DNA of 64,000 nucleotides from Achromobacter aloeverae. Its GTDB lineage: Bacteria; Pseudomonadota; Gammaproteobacteria; Burkholderiales; Burkholderiaceae_B. Positions 16,614-25,209 of this stretch are shown piece by piece. The notes beneath the pieces were generated by a model, which made no database searches, had not been told where the DNA came from, and was given only the letters and a program-made list of their open reading frames with translations. Position 1 is the first letter of the stretch. Every line of letters begins with the position of its first letter. The stretch is taken from contig NZ_PYAL01000003.1 in the NCBI RefSeq assembly GCF_004121055.1, positions 186,001 through 250,000 on the forward strand, given 5' to 3'. Made by a program: the position numbers and the translations under genes.

Positions 16614-17411
16614 TTACTTGCAGGCGGCTTCTTCCGGCAGCAGCGCCACGGTCATGTACTTCGTGCGCAGCCTGGTGAAGGTGCAATCTCGTATGAGGGT
16701 GTCCAGCGCCGCATTCATGCGGTTCAACAGGTCCGCGCTGTCCTTGCGCGCGATCCAGCTCGATCCCGCTTCGCCGCCGCCTGTCCACAGGTCGCCGCCG
16801 GCGAACTTCCAGCCCTTGCCCTCGGGCTTGGAAAGGAACTCGTTGGTCCAGCTGATTTTCGGTCCCAGGCTCATGTCCAGGCGGCCGTTGGCCAAGTCCA
16901 GCCGGATCTGGTCCGGGTTGTCATAGAACACGATCTGGACGGCATCCCCGAACTGCTCCGCCACATACTTGGCTTGCGCGGACCCGCGTTGCAGGCCGAT
17001 GCGCACGCCTTTCAGGCCCGCCTTCGTGAATTCATAGCTCTTGCCGGCCGGGATGACGTAGGAGTCGGGGTTGAACAGCACGGGCCGGCCGAAGAGTACT
17101 TTCTCCTTGCGCTCCGGCAGCGGCTTGGTCTGGCTGACCACGGCGTCCAGCTTCTTCTGCAACAGGGCGGGTATCAGCCCCTTGAAGTCCATTACGACGA
17201 TCTCGCAGTCGGCATTCATCCGTTTGCACATTTCCCGCGCCAGGTCGGGTTCGAAACCGGTAAGGCGGCCTGACGGATCAACCATGCTGAATGGCGGATA
17301 GCTGCCCTCGTTGCCGAGCACCAGCTTTTCGGCGTGCGCCGGCGCGAGGCCGCCACCCAGGAGCGCGGCGCCCGCGAGCGCAACGGTCGAAACGGCATGT
17401 TGGATCTTCAT
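16614..17411 (-). CDS. Amino-acid-type periplasmic substrate-binding protein
   Basis: A 265-residue receptor of the lysine/arginine/ornithine/histidine-binding family. The signal peptide ends at AHA-EK, followed by LGNEGSYPPFSMVDPSGRLTGF and FEPDLAREMCKRM. AAGGGGA stands before the ATG. It heads the operon with two permeases and an ATPase. The next gene upstream, an arylmalonate-decarboxylase-like enzyme, faces the same way at 55 bp, so the imported ligand may be its substrate or product. Confidence 0.9.
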   Translation of the reverse strand: MKIQHAVSTVALAGAALLGGGLAPAHAEKLVLGNEGSYPPFSMVDPSGRLTGFEPDLAREMCKRMNADCEIVVMDFKGLIPALLQKKLDAVVSQTKPLPERKEKVLFGRPVLFNPDSYVIPAGKSYEFTKAGLKGVRIGLQRGSAQAKYVAEQFGDAVQIVFYDNPDQIRLDLANGRLDMSLGPKISWTNEFLSKPEGKGWKFAGGDLWTGGGEAGSSWIARKDSADLLNRMNAALDTLIRDCTFTRLRTKYMTVALLPEEAACK

Positions 17412-17466
17412 TTTTTATTCCCCTTGCCTTGTGTAGCGGTCATCGATGTACGGTGACCTGCCGTGC

Positions 17467-18270
17467 TCACGCCATCGCGGCGGTCGACAGCCTGCCATTG
17501 AAAAGTTCGCCATAGCCCGGCTTGGCGCCTGCCGCGCCGGTCAGTTCCAGGCAGTGCCAGAACGAGGCCTGGATCGCGGAGATGACCGGTTTGCCGAGCG
17601 CCCTTTCCAGGGCCTCGATCGCGCCCACGGTCCTGAAGTTGGTGCATGAGACGAAGATGGCGGTCGCATCCGGGTGGTCGACGGACAGGACGTGGTCGTA
17701 GACCTGTTCCAGGGAGACCTCGGCCAGGGCGTGGTCGTCGGAAATGCCCAGGTGGGCACTCTTGACGACCTCGTGGCCGTTCTCTTCCAGGAAGCGTATC
17801 GCACGCTCATGGATTTCAGGAAGGTAGGGCGTGGCCAGCGCCACCTTGCCGGCCCCTACCTTTTTCAGCGCCGCCAGCGTCGCCGTGGACGCCGTGGTGA
17901 TCATGGGACCCGGCACCCATTGCCGGAGCTTGTCGATGAGGGCATGGTCGTAGGCCGTGCCATGCAGGAAGGACGCGCTGGTGCCGCCAAAAAGCAGGAC
18001 ATCGATGGGCGCCGCGCCGGCCAGTCGTGCCGCCTGTTCCAGCTCGGGGGCATTCATCATTTCCTCGATGCCCTGGACCGTCACCTTGGGCAGCTTGATG
18101 CGCGCCGTGTGGGTCGAGACGCCAGGCGCCGACATGGCCCACATTTCTTCCTCCATGACCACGCTGGAGGCGATGTAGATCAGGCCGATGCGCGCCAGGT
18201 CGCCGGAGCCGTCATAACGAAACTTTGGATAAGGCTTGCCCGCGGGCGAGGGACTCGATAGGGTGTTCAC
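17467..18270 (-). CDS. Arylmalonate decarboxylase / maleate isomerase-family protein (Asp-Glu racemase superfamily)
   Basis: A 267-residue enzyme, start GTG 18270 with GGAG eight bases before. It contains LLFGGTSASFLHG where maleate isomerases have a first catalytic Cys, and FVSCTNF with the second Cys. Gly-Thr-Ser plus a single Cys is the arrangement of Bordetella arylmalonate decarboxylase (Gly74, Cys188 as I recall). The words ALATPYLPEIHER, HLGIS and the C-terminal PGYGELF also fit. The likely reaction is decarboxylation of a disubstituted malonate or a related carbanion step. It is preceded by its own promoter region shared with the divergent RidA gene and followed by a full amino-acid ABC importer. 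Confidence 0.82.
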   Translation of the reverse strand: MNTLSSPSPAGKPYPKFRYDGSGDLARIGLIYIASSVVMEEEMWAMSAPGVSTHTARIKLPKVTVQGIEEMMNAPELEQAARLAGAAPIDVLLFGGTSASFLHGTAYDHALIDKLRQWVPGPMITTASTATLAALKKVGAGKVALATPYLPEIHERAIRFLEENGHEVVKSAHLGISDDHALAEVSLEQVYDHVLSVDHPDATAIFVSCTNFRTVGAIEALERALGKPVISAIQASFWHCLELTGAAGAKPGYGELFNGRLSTAAMA

Positions 18271-18618
18271 GCAGCGGCTCCATAGGATGGGGGTCTGGCT
18301 TGCGGGCTGCCTTGCCTTGAGGTGCGATAGTTTCTCCACGCCAAGGAGGCTGCGTCAACGCAAGCCAATGATGAGAGAGTCCACCTAAGGCACCAAGTCG
18401 CCTTTTCCTTATGGGTGGATAGAATTTCCTGATGGCTGGGGCATGGCGACGCGCGGCGCCGATCGCCTCGGAATTTCCGAGACAGGACACCGGAAAAAAC
18501 AAATAGGCGCGCGCGGGGCTTGGCCCGACCATCAGTGGGCGTTCAGCGGGCCTTGGTCACGCCACGACATGTCACGCGGACTTGGGCCTCCGGATAAACC
18601 CTAGTTTTTCGACGAGCC
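18271..18618. promoter_or_regulatory. Divergent promoter region between decarboxylase-like and RidA genes
   Basis: About 350 bp with no gene that I can support. It serves two divergent operons. A short dyad TGCGT-CA-ACGCA is visible at 18351-18362; a LysR gene lies in the + strand unit and may act here. Confidence 0.45.
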
Positions 18619-19032
18619 ATGAAACACACCCGCATACGCACCTTCAATACCAAAGTGACCTACCCCGAGCAGAACCTGGACAACGACCTGTGCCAGGCGG
18701 TGGTCGCCCGCGGTCGCACCGTCTTTCTCCGCGGCCAGATAGGCCAGAACCTGGATACCTCCGAGAGCGTCTGCATCGGCGACGTGGCGGGGCAGACGGA
18801 GCAGGCCATGAAGAACATCGCCACCCTGCTCCAGGAAGCCGGCGGCGAACTGGAGCATGTCTGCAAGATCACGATCTACATCATCGATCCCCGTTACCGC
18901 GAGCCGGTGTACCGCGTGGTCGGCAAATGGCTCAAGGGTGTTTTCCCCGTCTCCACGGGGATCGTAGTCTCGGCGCTGGCGCGCCCGGAGTGGCTGGTGG
19001 AGATCGATGCGACTGCGGTTATTCCTGATTGA
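18619..19032 (+). CDS. RidA/Rid-family protein
   Basis: A 137-residue Rid protein with the extended N-terminus (MKHTRIRTFNTKVTYPEQNL) of the catabolic Rid branch, FLRGQIGQNLDT, MKNIATLLQEAGG, KITIYI and VVSALARPEWLVEIDA at the end. The Arg of the SALARPEW word fits the active-site Arg of enamine/imine deaminases. It is first in a row with a DUF1028 protein (20 bp away), LysR and an ArgE-like deacylase, and divergent from the decarboxylase-like gene. Confidence 0.9.
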   Translation: MKHTRIRTFNTKVTYPEQNLDNDLCQAVVARGRTVFLRGQIGQNLDTSESVCIGDVAGQTEQAMKNIATLLQEAGGELEHVCKITIYIIDPRYREPVYRVVGKWLKGVFPVSTGIVVSALARPEWLVEIDATAVIPD

Positions 19033-19052
19033 CTTGATCCGAGGCCTTGGTA

Positions 19053-19724
19053 ATGACCTTCTCCATCATTGCGCGTTGCCCGGCGTCGGGGCAGTTCGGC
19101 GCGGCGGTATCGTCCTCCTCCCCGGCCGTCGCCGCGCGTTGCATACGCGCCCGTGCGCGCGTCGGCGCCGCGGTCAGCCAGAACATCACCGACCCGGCCC
19201 TGGGGCCGGCCATCCTGGATGCGATGGCGGCTGGCCGGACGCCGGCGCAGGCGCTGGCGTCCCTGTCGGATCGTCCCCACATCAGCTATCGGCAGCTGAT
19301 GGCGCTGGATGCCAGCCATGCGCCGGCGGTATTCACCGGATCGGATGCCTTGGGCCGTCTGGCCAGCGCGCAAGGAGAGCATGCCAGCTGCGCCGGCAAC
19401 ATGCTGGCCACCCTGGATGTGCCCGCGGCGATGTTGTCCGCCTTCGAACGGGCGCAAGGGTCGCTGGCCGAGCGCCTGATGCAAGCGCTGCTGGCCGGCC
19501 AGGCGGCGGGCGGCGAGGAGGGGCCGGTGCACTCCGCCGGCCTGCTGGTGTATGGCGACCTGGACTGGCCCATCGTCGACCTGCGCATGGACTGGGTGGA
19601 GTCCTGCCCGGTGGAAACCCTGTACGAGGCGTGGAAGGTCTACGAGCCCCAGGTCCAGGACTACATCACGCGCGCGGCCGATCCCAGGGCGGCGCCCAGC
19701 TTCGGCGTGCCCGGCAATCCGTGA
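19053..19724 (+). CDS. DUF1028 family protein (predicted Ntn-hydrolase fold)
   Basis: A 223-residue protein starting MTFSIIARCPASGQFGAAVSS and containing AAVSQNITDPALGPAILD and SCAGNMLA, all hallmarks of DUF1028. I recall this family as having an N-terminal-nucleophile hydrolase-like fold with Thr/Ser near the start (Thr2 here) and no settled substrate. ATG 19053 has GAGG eight bases upstream; an in-frame TTG at 19047 is too close to it. It is repeatedly found with Rid proteins and amidases, as here, which suggests amide hydrolysis; that is inference. Confidence 0.87.
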   Translation: MTFSIIARCPASGQFGAAVSSSSPAVAARCIRARARVGAAVSQNITDPALGPAILDAMAAGRTPAQALASLSDRPHISYRQLMALDASHAPAVFTGSDALGRLASAQGEHASCAGNMLATLDVPAAMLSAFERAQGSLAERLMQALLAGQAAGGEEGPVHSAGLLVYGDLDWPIVDLRMDWVESCPVETLYEAWKVYEPQVQDYITRAADPRAAPSFGVPGNP

Positions 19725-19918
19725 CTGCCGGGCGCCGGTCCGACGTGAGAGAAAACCCGGGGAGCGCGGCGCCCCATGGGGCGTCCATAGTGGATACACT
19801 TTTGCACCATGACGCCGGCGAAAAAGGCCGCCGGCGCCAGGCTACGACGGAGATTTCCGCAAGGGATCGCCCTCGGTCCACCGGCGCCCTGCAAGATACT
19901 GTTTCCTCCTCCCGGACT

Positions 19919-20899
19919 ATGCTTAATCGCATCTCGCTGCGACAGATGGAGTACTTCGTCGCCACGGCCAAGCACGGCAGTATCGCCGCCGCCTCCGCCC
20001 AGATCCACATATCGGCGCCTTCGATCTCGGCGGCCATCGCCCACGTCGAGACCGAGCTCGACGTGCAGTTGTTCGTGCGCCATCCGTCCAAGGGTCTCGC
20101 GCTGACGGTCCTGGGGCAGCAGGTGATGCGGGAGTGCGAGGACCTGCTGGAGCGGGCGTCGCGGCTCTATGAGATCGCGTCGCTGTCCAGCAATACCATC
20201 CAGGGCACGCTGCGCGTCGGCTGCTTTCAATCGCTCGCGGCGATGATCGCGCCGGAAGTCATCTTCGGCTTTTCGCGCGCGTTCGAGAAGATCGACCTCC
20301 ATATGGTGGAGGGCGACCAGCAGCTGCTCATCGAGAAGCTGCATACCCTGGATATCGACATCGCCCTGACGTACGACCTGCGTCTGGGCGACGAGATCGA
20401 GTTCGAAACGCTGGCGCGCCTGCCGCCCCACGTGATCGTCAGCGAGCTGCACCCCTTGTCCCAGCAGATCGCCGTGACCCTGGAAGAACTGGCCAAGCTG
20501 CCGATGGTGCTGCTCGACCTGCCATTGAGCCGGGACTATTTCATGTCCCTGTTCGCGAAGCACGGCCTGGAGCCGAACATCGTCGCCCGCTCCCGTTCCG
20601 AGGACGTGGTTCGTTCCATGGTCGCCAACGGCATAGGCTACGCCCTGTTCAACGTGCGCCCCAAGTCGACGCAATCGCTGGACGGCAAGCGGCTGGTGCG
20701 CTTGCGCCTGGTGGGCGAGCATCGGCCCATGCTGCTGGGGCTCACCACCTACAAGCCCATGAAGCCCTCGCGGCTGACGGAAGTCTTCATGCAGCGTTGC
20801 CGCGCGTATATTTCGGATCAGTACATACCTGGCATGAGCGCGGGCAGCTTTTTCGATCCTTATGTGCCCGCGGACGACGCGGCCAACCCACCCGGATAA
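19919..20899 (+). CDS. LysR-family transcriptional regulator
   Basis: A 326-residue LysR regulator: helix-turn-helix in KHGSIAAASAQIHISAPSIS (about residues 18-37) and a C-terminal effector domain (RVGCFQSLAAMIAPEVI). The frame is open far upstream, but ATG 19919 starts the family pattern MLNRISLRQMEYFV. It ends one base before the start of the ArgE-like gene, so regulator and enzyme are co-transcribed; the divergent decarboxylase/ABC operon is a probable target. Confidence 0.9.
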   Translation: MLNRISLRQMEYFVATAKHGSIAAASAQIHISAPSISAAIAHVETELDVQLFVRHPSKGLALTVLGQQVMRECEDLLERASRLYEIASLSSNTIQGTLRVGCFQSLAAMIAPEVIFGFSRAFEKIDLHMVEGDQQLLIEKLHTLDIDIALTYDLRLGDEIEFETLARLPPHVIVSELHPLSQQIAVTLEELAKLPMVLLDLPLSRDYFMSLFAKHGLEPNIVARSRSEDVVRSMVANGIGYALFNVRPKSTQSLDGKRLVRLRLVGEHRPMLLGLTTYKPMKPSRLTEVFMQRCRAYISDQYIPGMSAGSFFDPYVPADDAANPPG

Positions 20900-20900
20900 C

Positions 20901-22085
20901 ATGTCTTCATCGCTACCCGACAACAGTCTTTCCCTGTTGCGCGAGCTGCTCGCGTTTCCCTCCGTCACGCTGACGCCCAACAAGGGCCTGATAGACCGCG
21001 TGCAGGCCATCCTGGCGGAGGCCGGCATCGAGTCCATGGTCGTCGCCGACCCCGAGGACGAACGCCGCTGCAATCTGTTCGCGACGGTCGGACCCCAGGG
21101 CATTCCCGGCATCGTGCTTTCGGGCCATACGGATGTCGTGCCGGTCGAGGGCCAGCCATGGACGGTCCCTCCTTTCGCCGCGACCGAGCGCGACGGCCGC
21201 ATCTACGGACGCGGCAGCGCGGACATGAAAGGCTACGTCGCCTGCGCCGTCATGGCCATGGTCCGCGCCAGCCGCCTGCCCCTGCGGCGGCCGCTGCACC
21301 TGGCCTTGTCCTTCGACGAGGAAATCGGCTGCGTGGGCGTGCGGCACCTCATCCACGCGTTGGCGCAGCTGCGGCCCGCGCCCATGCTGTGCGTGGTGGG
21401 CGAACCCACGCTGATGAAGATCGGCACCGGCCACAAGGGGAAGGCCGCCTATCGCGCGCTGTGTTGCGGGCAGGCCGGGCATTCCGGGCTGGCGCCGCGC
21501 TTCGTCAATGCGATACACACGGCCGCCGACCTGGTATCGGCCTTGCGCGATGCGCAGCGGGAGCTGGCCGGCCACGGTCCTCGCGAGGAAGGCTATGCGG
21601 TGCCCTACACGACGGTGCATGCCGGGACGATCAAGGGCGGCAGCGCGCTGAACATCGTGCCGGCGCAATGCGAGGTCGATTTCGAGATACGCAATGTCGC
21701 GCAGGACGATCCGGCGCGCATCCTGGACAGGGTGCTGGAACTCACGCGGGCGCGCATGCGCGAGTCCCAGGCCCTGCCGGATGCCGAGGCGCCCAGCGTT
21801 TCCCTGGTCAATGCCTATCCCGGCCTGGCGACCGCGGACGACGCGCCCGGCGTTCGCCTGCTTGCGTCGTGGCTGCCCGCGGGCACCGGCTTGACCAAGG
21901 TCGCCTTCGGTACGGAAGGCGGATTGTTCCAGCGGCAATGGAAGGAAACCGCCGTCCTGGTCTGCGGCCCCGGTAGCATCGAGGTCGCGCACAAGGCCGA
22001 CGAATATGTGGAGATTTCCCAGATCGACGCTTGCGACGCGATGCTCGAAAAGCTGACCGCCTACCTGACGCTCGCCGCGCAATAG
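20901..22085 (+). CDS. ArgE-like M20 deacylase (acetylornithine deacetylase family)
   Basis: A 394-residue dinuclear-zinc hydrolase. Metal ligands are visible as SGHTDVVP with the following Asp in GRGSADMKG, SFDEEIGC and VVGEPT, plus the C-terminal His of EVAHKADEYV. It resembles ArgE more than DapE. In this setting (ABC amino-acid importer, Rid, DUF1028) it probably removes an N-acyl group from an imported amino-acid derivative and not in arginine synthesis. The start at 20901 directly follows the LysR stop. Its TAG stop lies within an 8-bp tandem repeat. Confidence 0.88.
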   Translation: MSSSLPDNSLSLLRELLAFPSVTLTPNKGLIDRVQAILAEAGIESMVVADPEDERRCNLFATVGPQGIPGIVLSGHTDVVPVEGQPWTVPPFAATERDGRIYGRGSADMKGYVACAVMAMVRASRLPLRRPLHLALSFDEEIGCVGVRHLIHALAQLRPAPMLCVVGEPTLMKIGTGHKGKAAYRALCCGQAGHSGLAPRFVNAIHTAADLVSALRDAQRELAGHGPREEGYAVPYTTVHAGTIKGGSALNIVPAQCEVDFEIRNVAQDDPARILDRVLELTRARMRESQALPDAEAPSVSLVNAYPGLATADDAPGVRLLASWLPAGTGLTKVAFGTEGGLFQRQWKETAVLVCGPGSIEVAHKADEYVEISQIDACDAMLEKLTAYLTLAAQ

Positions 22086-22124
22086 CGCAATAGCGCAATA
22101 GGGCAATAGGGCAATAGGGCGATG
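22077..22124 (+). repeat. 8-bp tandem repeat anchored on a stop codon (TAG in all three frames)
   Basis: Three identical copies of GCGCAATA, two of GGGCAATA and a degenerate sixth (GGGCGATG) begin at the last codons of the ArgE-like gene. Each copy followed by G makes TAG, five in all, and the 8-bp period moves it through the three reading frames. The gene's own stop is the first (22083-22085). The array ends 58 bp before the convergent ATPase gene. Confidence 0.92.
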
Positions 22125-22182
22125 ACAGGGCGGCTGGTCCCGGCCCGACGGCGCTTGCACGCCGGGTCAGCGGAGGAGCGGC

Positions 22183-22965
22183 TTACGAGGCGATGCGTGA
22201 GGACGCCCAGGCCTGGGGCAGGCCCTCGGTCAACGTGGCGACGAATTTCCGGGTGCGCGTGTCCGCCGGCTGCGTGAAGATGGCGGCGGCGGAGTTCGCT
22301 TCGACCACCACGCCGTTCTCCAGGAAGACCACGCGCTGCGCGATGCTGGCGGCCAGCCGCAGGTCGTGGGTGGCCATGAGCATGGTCATGCCTTCGGCGG
22401 CAAGCCGGCGCAGGACGTCGACGACCTCGGCGGCCAGGCCCGGGTCCAGGGCCGAAGTGGGTTCGTCGCACAGCAGCACGCGGGGCGAAGGGGCCAGCGC
22501 GCGGGCGATCGCTACGCGCTGCTGCTGGCCGCCCGACAGCGTCGCCGGCCAGGCGTCGGCTTTCTGCAGCATGCCGACCTTGTCCAGCAGTTCGCGGGCA
22601 CGTTCAGCGGCCCGCTCGCGTGGCCAGCGCTGCACCGTGACCAGGCCTTCCATCACGTTTTCCAGGACATTGCGATGCGGAAACAGCTGGAAGTTCTGGA
22701 AGACCATGCCGGTCTGCCGGCGGACGCGCTGGATGTCGTCGAAGGGCACGCGGGCGCCGGGCGCGAACGACAGCCGCGCGTCGCCCAGCTCCAGGTCGCC
22801 CGATTCCGGAATCTCCAGCAGGTTCACGCAGCGCAGCAGCGTGCTCTTGCCGCTACCCGACGGCCCGATCAGCGCCGTGACGCTGCCTTCGGGCGCATCG
22901 ACGCTGACGTCCTTCAGTACGTGCAGCGTGCCGAAATGCTTGCCGATGTGGGACAGGCGGATCAT
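22183..22965 (-). CDS. Polar amino-acid ABC transporter ATP-binding protein
   Basis: A 260-residue ATPase (start MIRLSHIGKHFG at 22965): Walker A GPSGSGKST, VFQNFQLFPHRNV, signature LSGGQQQRVA, Walker B VLLCDEPTSALDPG and MATHDLRLA. The start overlaps the permease stop by four bases (ATGA). It is last in the operon receptor (24433) - permease (23642) - ATPase and has a single permease, which would work as a homodimer. Confidence 0.92.
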   Translation of the reverse strand: MIRLSHIGKHFGTLHVLKDVSVDAPEGSVTALIGPSGSGKSTLLRCVNLLEIPESGDLELGDARLSFAPGARVPFDDIQRVRRQTGMVFQNFQLFPHRNVLENVMEGLVTVQRWPRERAAERARELLDKVGMLQKADAWPATLSGGQQQRVAIARALAPSPRVLLCDEPTSALDPGLAAEVVDVLRRLAAEGMTMLMATHDLRLAASIAQRVVFLENGVVVEANSAAAIFTQPADTRTRKFVATLTEGLPQAWASSRIAS

Positions 22966-23642
22966 TGCGTCTTCCCGGCGAACGCGGCGTGGCGGCCGAA
23001 ACGCTTCTCCAGCCGCACCTGCGCTGACGAGAGCACGCTGCTGAAGGCCAGGTAGATCAAGGCGGCCTCGGTATAGAGAATCAGCGGCTCGTACGTAACC
23101 GCGGCGATCCGTTGCGCCGCCTGGAAGATCTCCGGCACGGTCAGCACGGCCGCCAGGGACGTGTCCTTGACCAGCGCGATGAAGGAATTGGAAAGCGGCG
23201 GCACCGATACCCGCGCGGCCTGGGGCAGGATCGTCCGGCGGATGGCCTGCCAGCGCGTCATGCTCAGCGAATAAGCCGCTTCCCACTGGCCCTTGGGGAG
23301 GGATTCAATCGCGCCGCGGATGACTTCGGAGTTATAGGCGCCGACATTCAGCGTGAAGCCGATCAGCGCGGCGGGCAGGGGATCCAGCACGATGCCCGCA
23401 TTGGGAAGCCCATAGAAAATCACGAACAGCTGCACCAGCAGGGGCGTGCCACGGATCAGCCATACGTAGAAGCGGACGATAGCGACCGCGGGCGCGGGCC
23501 CGAACAGGCGTATCAACGCCACGACGAAGGCCAGCAGCAGGCCCGCGGCGAACGAGATCAGCGCCAAGGGGACCGTGAATTCCAGCCCCGCCAGCAGCAG
23601 GGGCCAGAACGAGTCCGCCATCAGGTGCAGCCAGGCCGGCAC
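22962..23642 (-). CDS. Polar amino-acid ABC transporter permease
   Basis: A 226-residue permease with about five helices, the motif VWLIRGTPLLVQLFVIFYGLP in helix 2-3 and the EAA loop EAAYSLSMTRWQAIRRTILPQAARV. It is the only permease of this importer, so a homodimer is expected. It lies 11 bp behind the receptor gene. Confidence 0.92.
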   Translation of the reverse strand: MPAWLHLMADSFWPLLLAGLEFTVPLALISFAAGLLLAFVVALIRLFGPAPAVAIVRFYVWLIRGTPLLVQLFVIFYGLPNAGIVLDPLPAALIGFTLNVGAYNSEVIRGAIESLPKGQWEAAYSLSMTRWQAIRRTILPQAARVSVPPLSNSFIALVKDTSLAAVLTVPEIFQAAQRIAAVTYEPLILYTEAALIYLAFSSVLSSAQVRLEKRFGRHAAFAGKTQ

Positions 23643-23653
23643 GCGCGGACTCC

Positions 23654-24433
23654 CTATTGCGTCGAAACGTCGGTGCCGAAATACTGCACGGAAATTTTCT
23701 TGTACGTCCCGTCCGCCTTGATGTCGGCGAGCGCCTTGTCGATGGCGGCCACCAGCTCGGGATTACCCTTGCGCACCAGCACGCCCGACTCGCTGAATTC
23801 CGCCGTCTTGTCGCTTGCCACGATCTTCACCGGGGCGTTCGGCTTCTGCTTCTTGAAATCCAGGAAGGACAGGTTGTCGTTGATGGTGGCGTCGACGCGG
23901 CCGGACAGCAGCAGGTCGATGGACTCGTTGAAGCCTTGCACGGGGACCACCTGCGCGCCGTACTTCTGGGCGAGCTTGCCGAAATTGCTGGTCAGCGTAT
24001 TCGCCGAACGCTTGCCCTTCAGGTCATCGAACGATTTGATGGACGTGTTGCTGTCCCGGACGATCAGCACCGCCTGCGACGCGATATACGGGCGGGAGAA
24101 ATCGTACTTCGCCTTGCGCGCGTCGGTGATGCCGACCTGGTTGATGACCGCGTCGTAGCGCCCCACGTCCAGGCCGGCGATCAGCCCGTCCCATTTGCCT
24201 TCGACAAACTCGGCCTTCACGCCCAGCCGTTGCGCGATGGCCCGCCCGATATCCACATCGAATCCCGTCAGTCCCGAGGCGCCGTGGAAGCTGAAGGGCG
24301 CATACGTGCCCTCGGTGCCGATGCGCATGACGCCGGTCGACTTGATCTTGGCCAGGTCGTCCTGGGCGTGCGCCACGCCGGTCCCCATGCCGCCCAGCAG
24401 GCCGGCCAGCACTATCGCAAGAATGCGCTTCAT
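23654..24433 (-). CDS. Amino-acid-type periplasmic substrate-binding protein (FliY/cystine-binding-like)
   Basis: A 259-residue receptor: signal peptide ending AHA-QD, then STGVMRIGTEGTYAPFSFHG and LTGFDVDIGRAIAQRLG, and later GVRYDAVINQVGITDARK-like residues. This pattern is closest to the cystine/cysteine branch of the family, although the ligand is not proven. It heads its own operon and is divergent from the YceI gene. The 159-bp divergent gap carries ATATGCCGG twice. Confidence 0.88.
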   Translation of the reverse strand: MKRILAIVLAGLLGGMGTGVAHAQDDLAKIKSTGVMRIGTEGTYAPFSFHGASGLTGFDVDIGRAIAQRLGVKAEFVEGKWDGLIAGLDVGRYDAVINQVGITDARKAKYDFSRPYIASQAVLIVRDSNTSIKSFDDLKGKRSANTLTSNFGKLAQKYGAQVVPVQGFNESIDLLLSGRVDATINDNLSFLDFKKQKPNAPVKIVASDKTAEFSESGVLVRKGNPELVAAIDKALADIKADGTYKKISVQYFGTDVSTQ

Positions 24434-24471
24434 CAGAGTCTCCCCAGGGAAATGAAAACAGGGACGGTAAG

Positions 24472-24550
24472 ATATGCCGGAAATCGCAACCTATTCTGAG
24501 CAGTCGAGCTATTTTTCCACAAAGCATAGGGCGGCGTAACAATATGCCGG
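24472..24550. promoter_or_regulatory. Divergent promoter region with a 9-bp direct repeat
   Basis: ATATGCCGG occurs at 24472-24480 and 24542-24550, 70 bp apart, between the receptor and YceI genes. The spacing would put the two sites on about the same DNA face (seven turns). Function unknown. Confidence 0.3.
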
Positions 24551-24592
24551 CCGTTCATAGACGCATCCTAACCCCAACTTGCCGAGGACTCC

Positions 24593-25177
24593 ATGCACAT
24601 CCCGAAATTGCCGATGGCCGCCGCAATCGCCGCGTTGTCCCTGTCCGGCGCCGCCCTGGCCGAGCCCGTGACGTACCAGCTGGATCCCGATCACACCTAT
24701 CCCAGCTTCGAAGCGGACCATTTCGGCGGGGCGTCGATCTGGCGCGGCAAGTTCGACAAAACCCGCGGCACGGTCGTGCTCGATGCGCAGGCGGGCACGG
24801 GTAGCGTCGAGGTGACCGTGGACCTGTCGTCCGTGAACACCGGCCATGCCAAGCTGGACGAGGAGCTGCGCAGCGGCCAGTTCTTCGACGTGCGGAAATA
24901 TCCCGTCGCCACCTATAAAAGCACCCAGGTGCATTTCAAGGACGGCAAGCCCGTGCAGGTGGACGGCGCGTTTACCCTGCACGGCGTGACGCGGCCGTTG
25001 ACCCTGCAACTGCTGTCGTTCAAGTGCTACCAGAATCCCATCGCCAAGAAAGAGGTGTGCGGCACGGAGGCGACCGCCACGTTCGACCGGGATGACTACG
25101 GCGTGTCGTCCGGCAAGGAGTACGGGTTTTTCATGAAGACGACGCTGCATATCCAGGCTGAAGGCGTCCGCCAGTAG
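24593..25177 (+). CDS. YceI family periplasmic protein
   Basis: A 194-residue exported protein: signal peptide ending at ALA-EP, then the lipocalin-like YceI domain with [32 protein letters not shown] and [10 protein letters not shown]. Two cysteines ([12 protein letters not shown]) could form a disulfide. YceI proteins bind polyisoprenoids or other long lipophiles in the periplasm. It is monocistronic as far as can be seen and followed at 32 bp by a LysR gene. Confidence 0.92.
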   Translation: MHIPKLPMAAAIAALSLSGAALAEPVTYQLDPDHTYPSFEADHFGGASIWRGKFDKTRGTVVLDAQAGTGSVEVTVDLSSVNTGHAKLDEELRSGQFFDVRKYPVATYKSTQVHFKDGKPVQVDGAFTLHGVTRPLTLQLLSFKCYQNPIAKKEVCGTEATATFDRDDYGVSSGKEYGFFMKTTLHIQAEGVRQ

Positions 25178-25209
25178 GCGGGGACGGGCGGGTAGCGTAG
25201 CCAAGCGCC

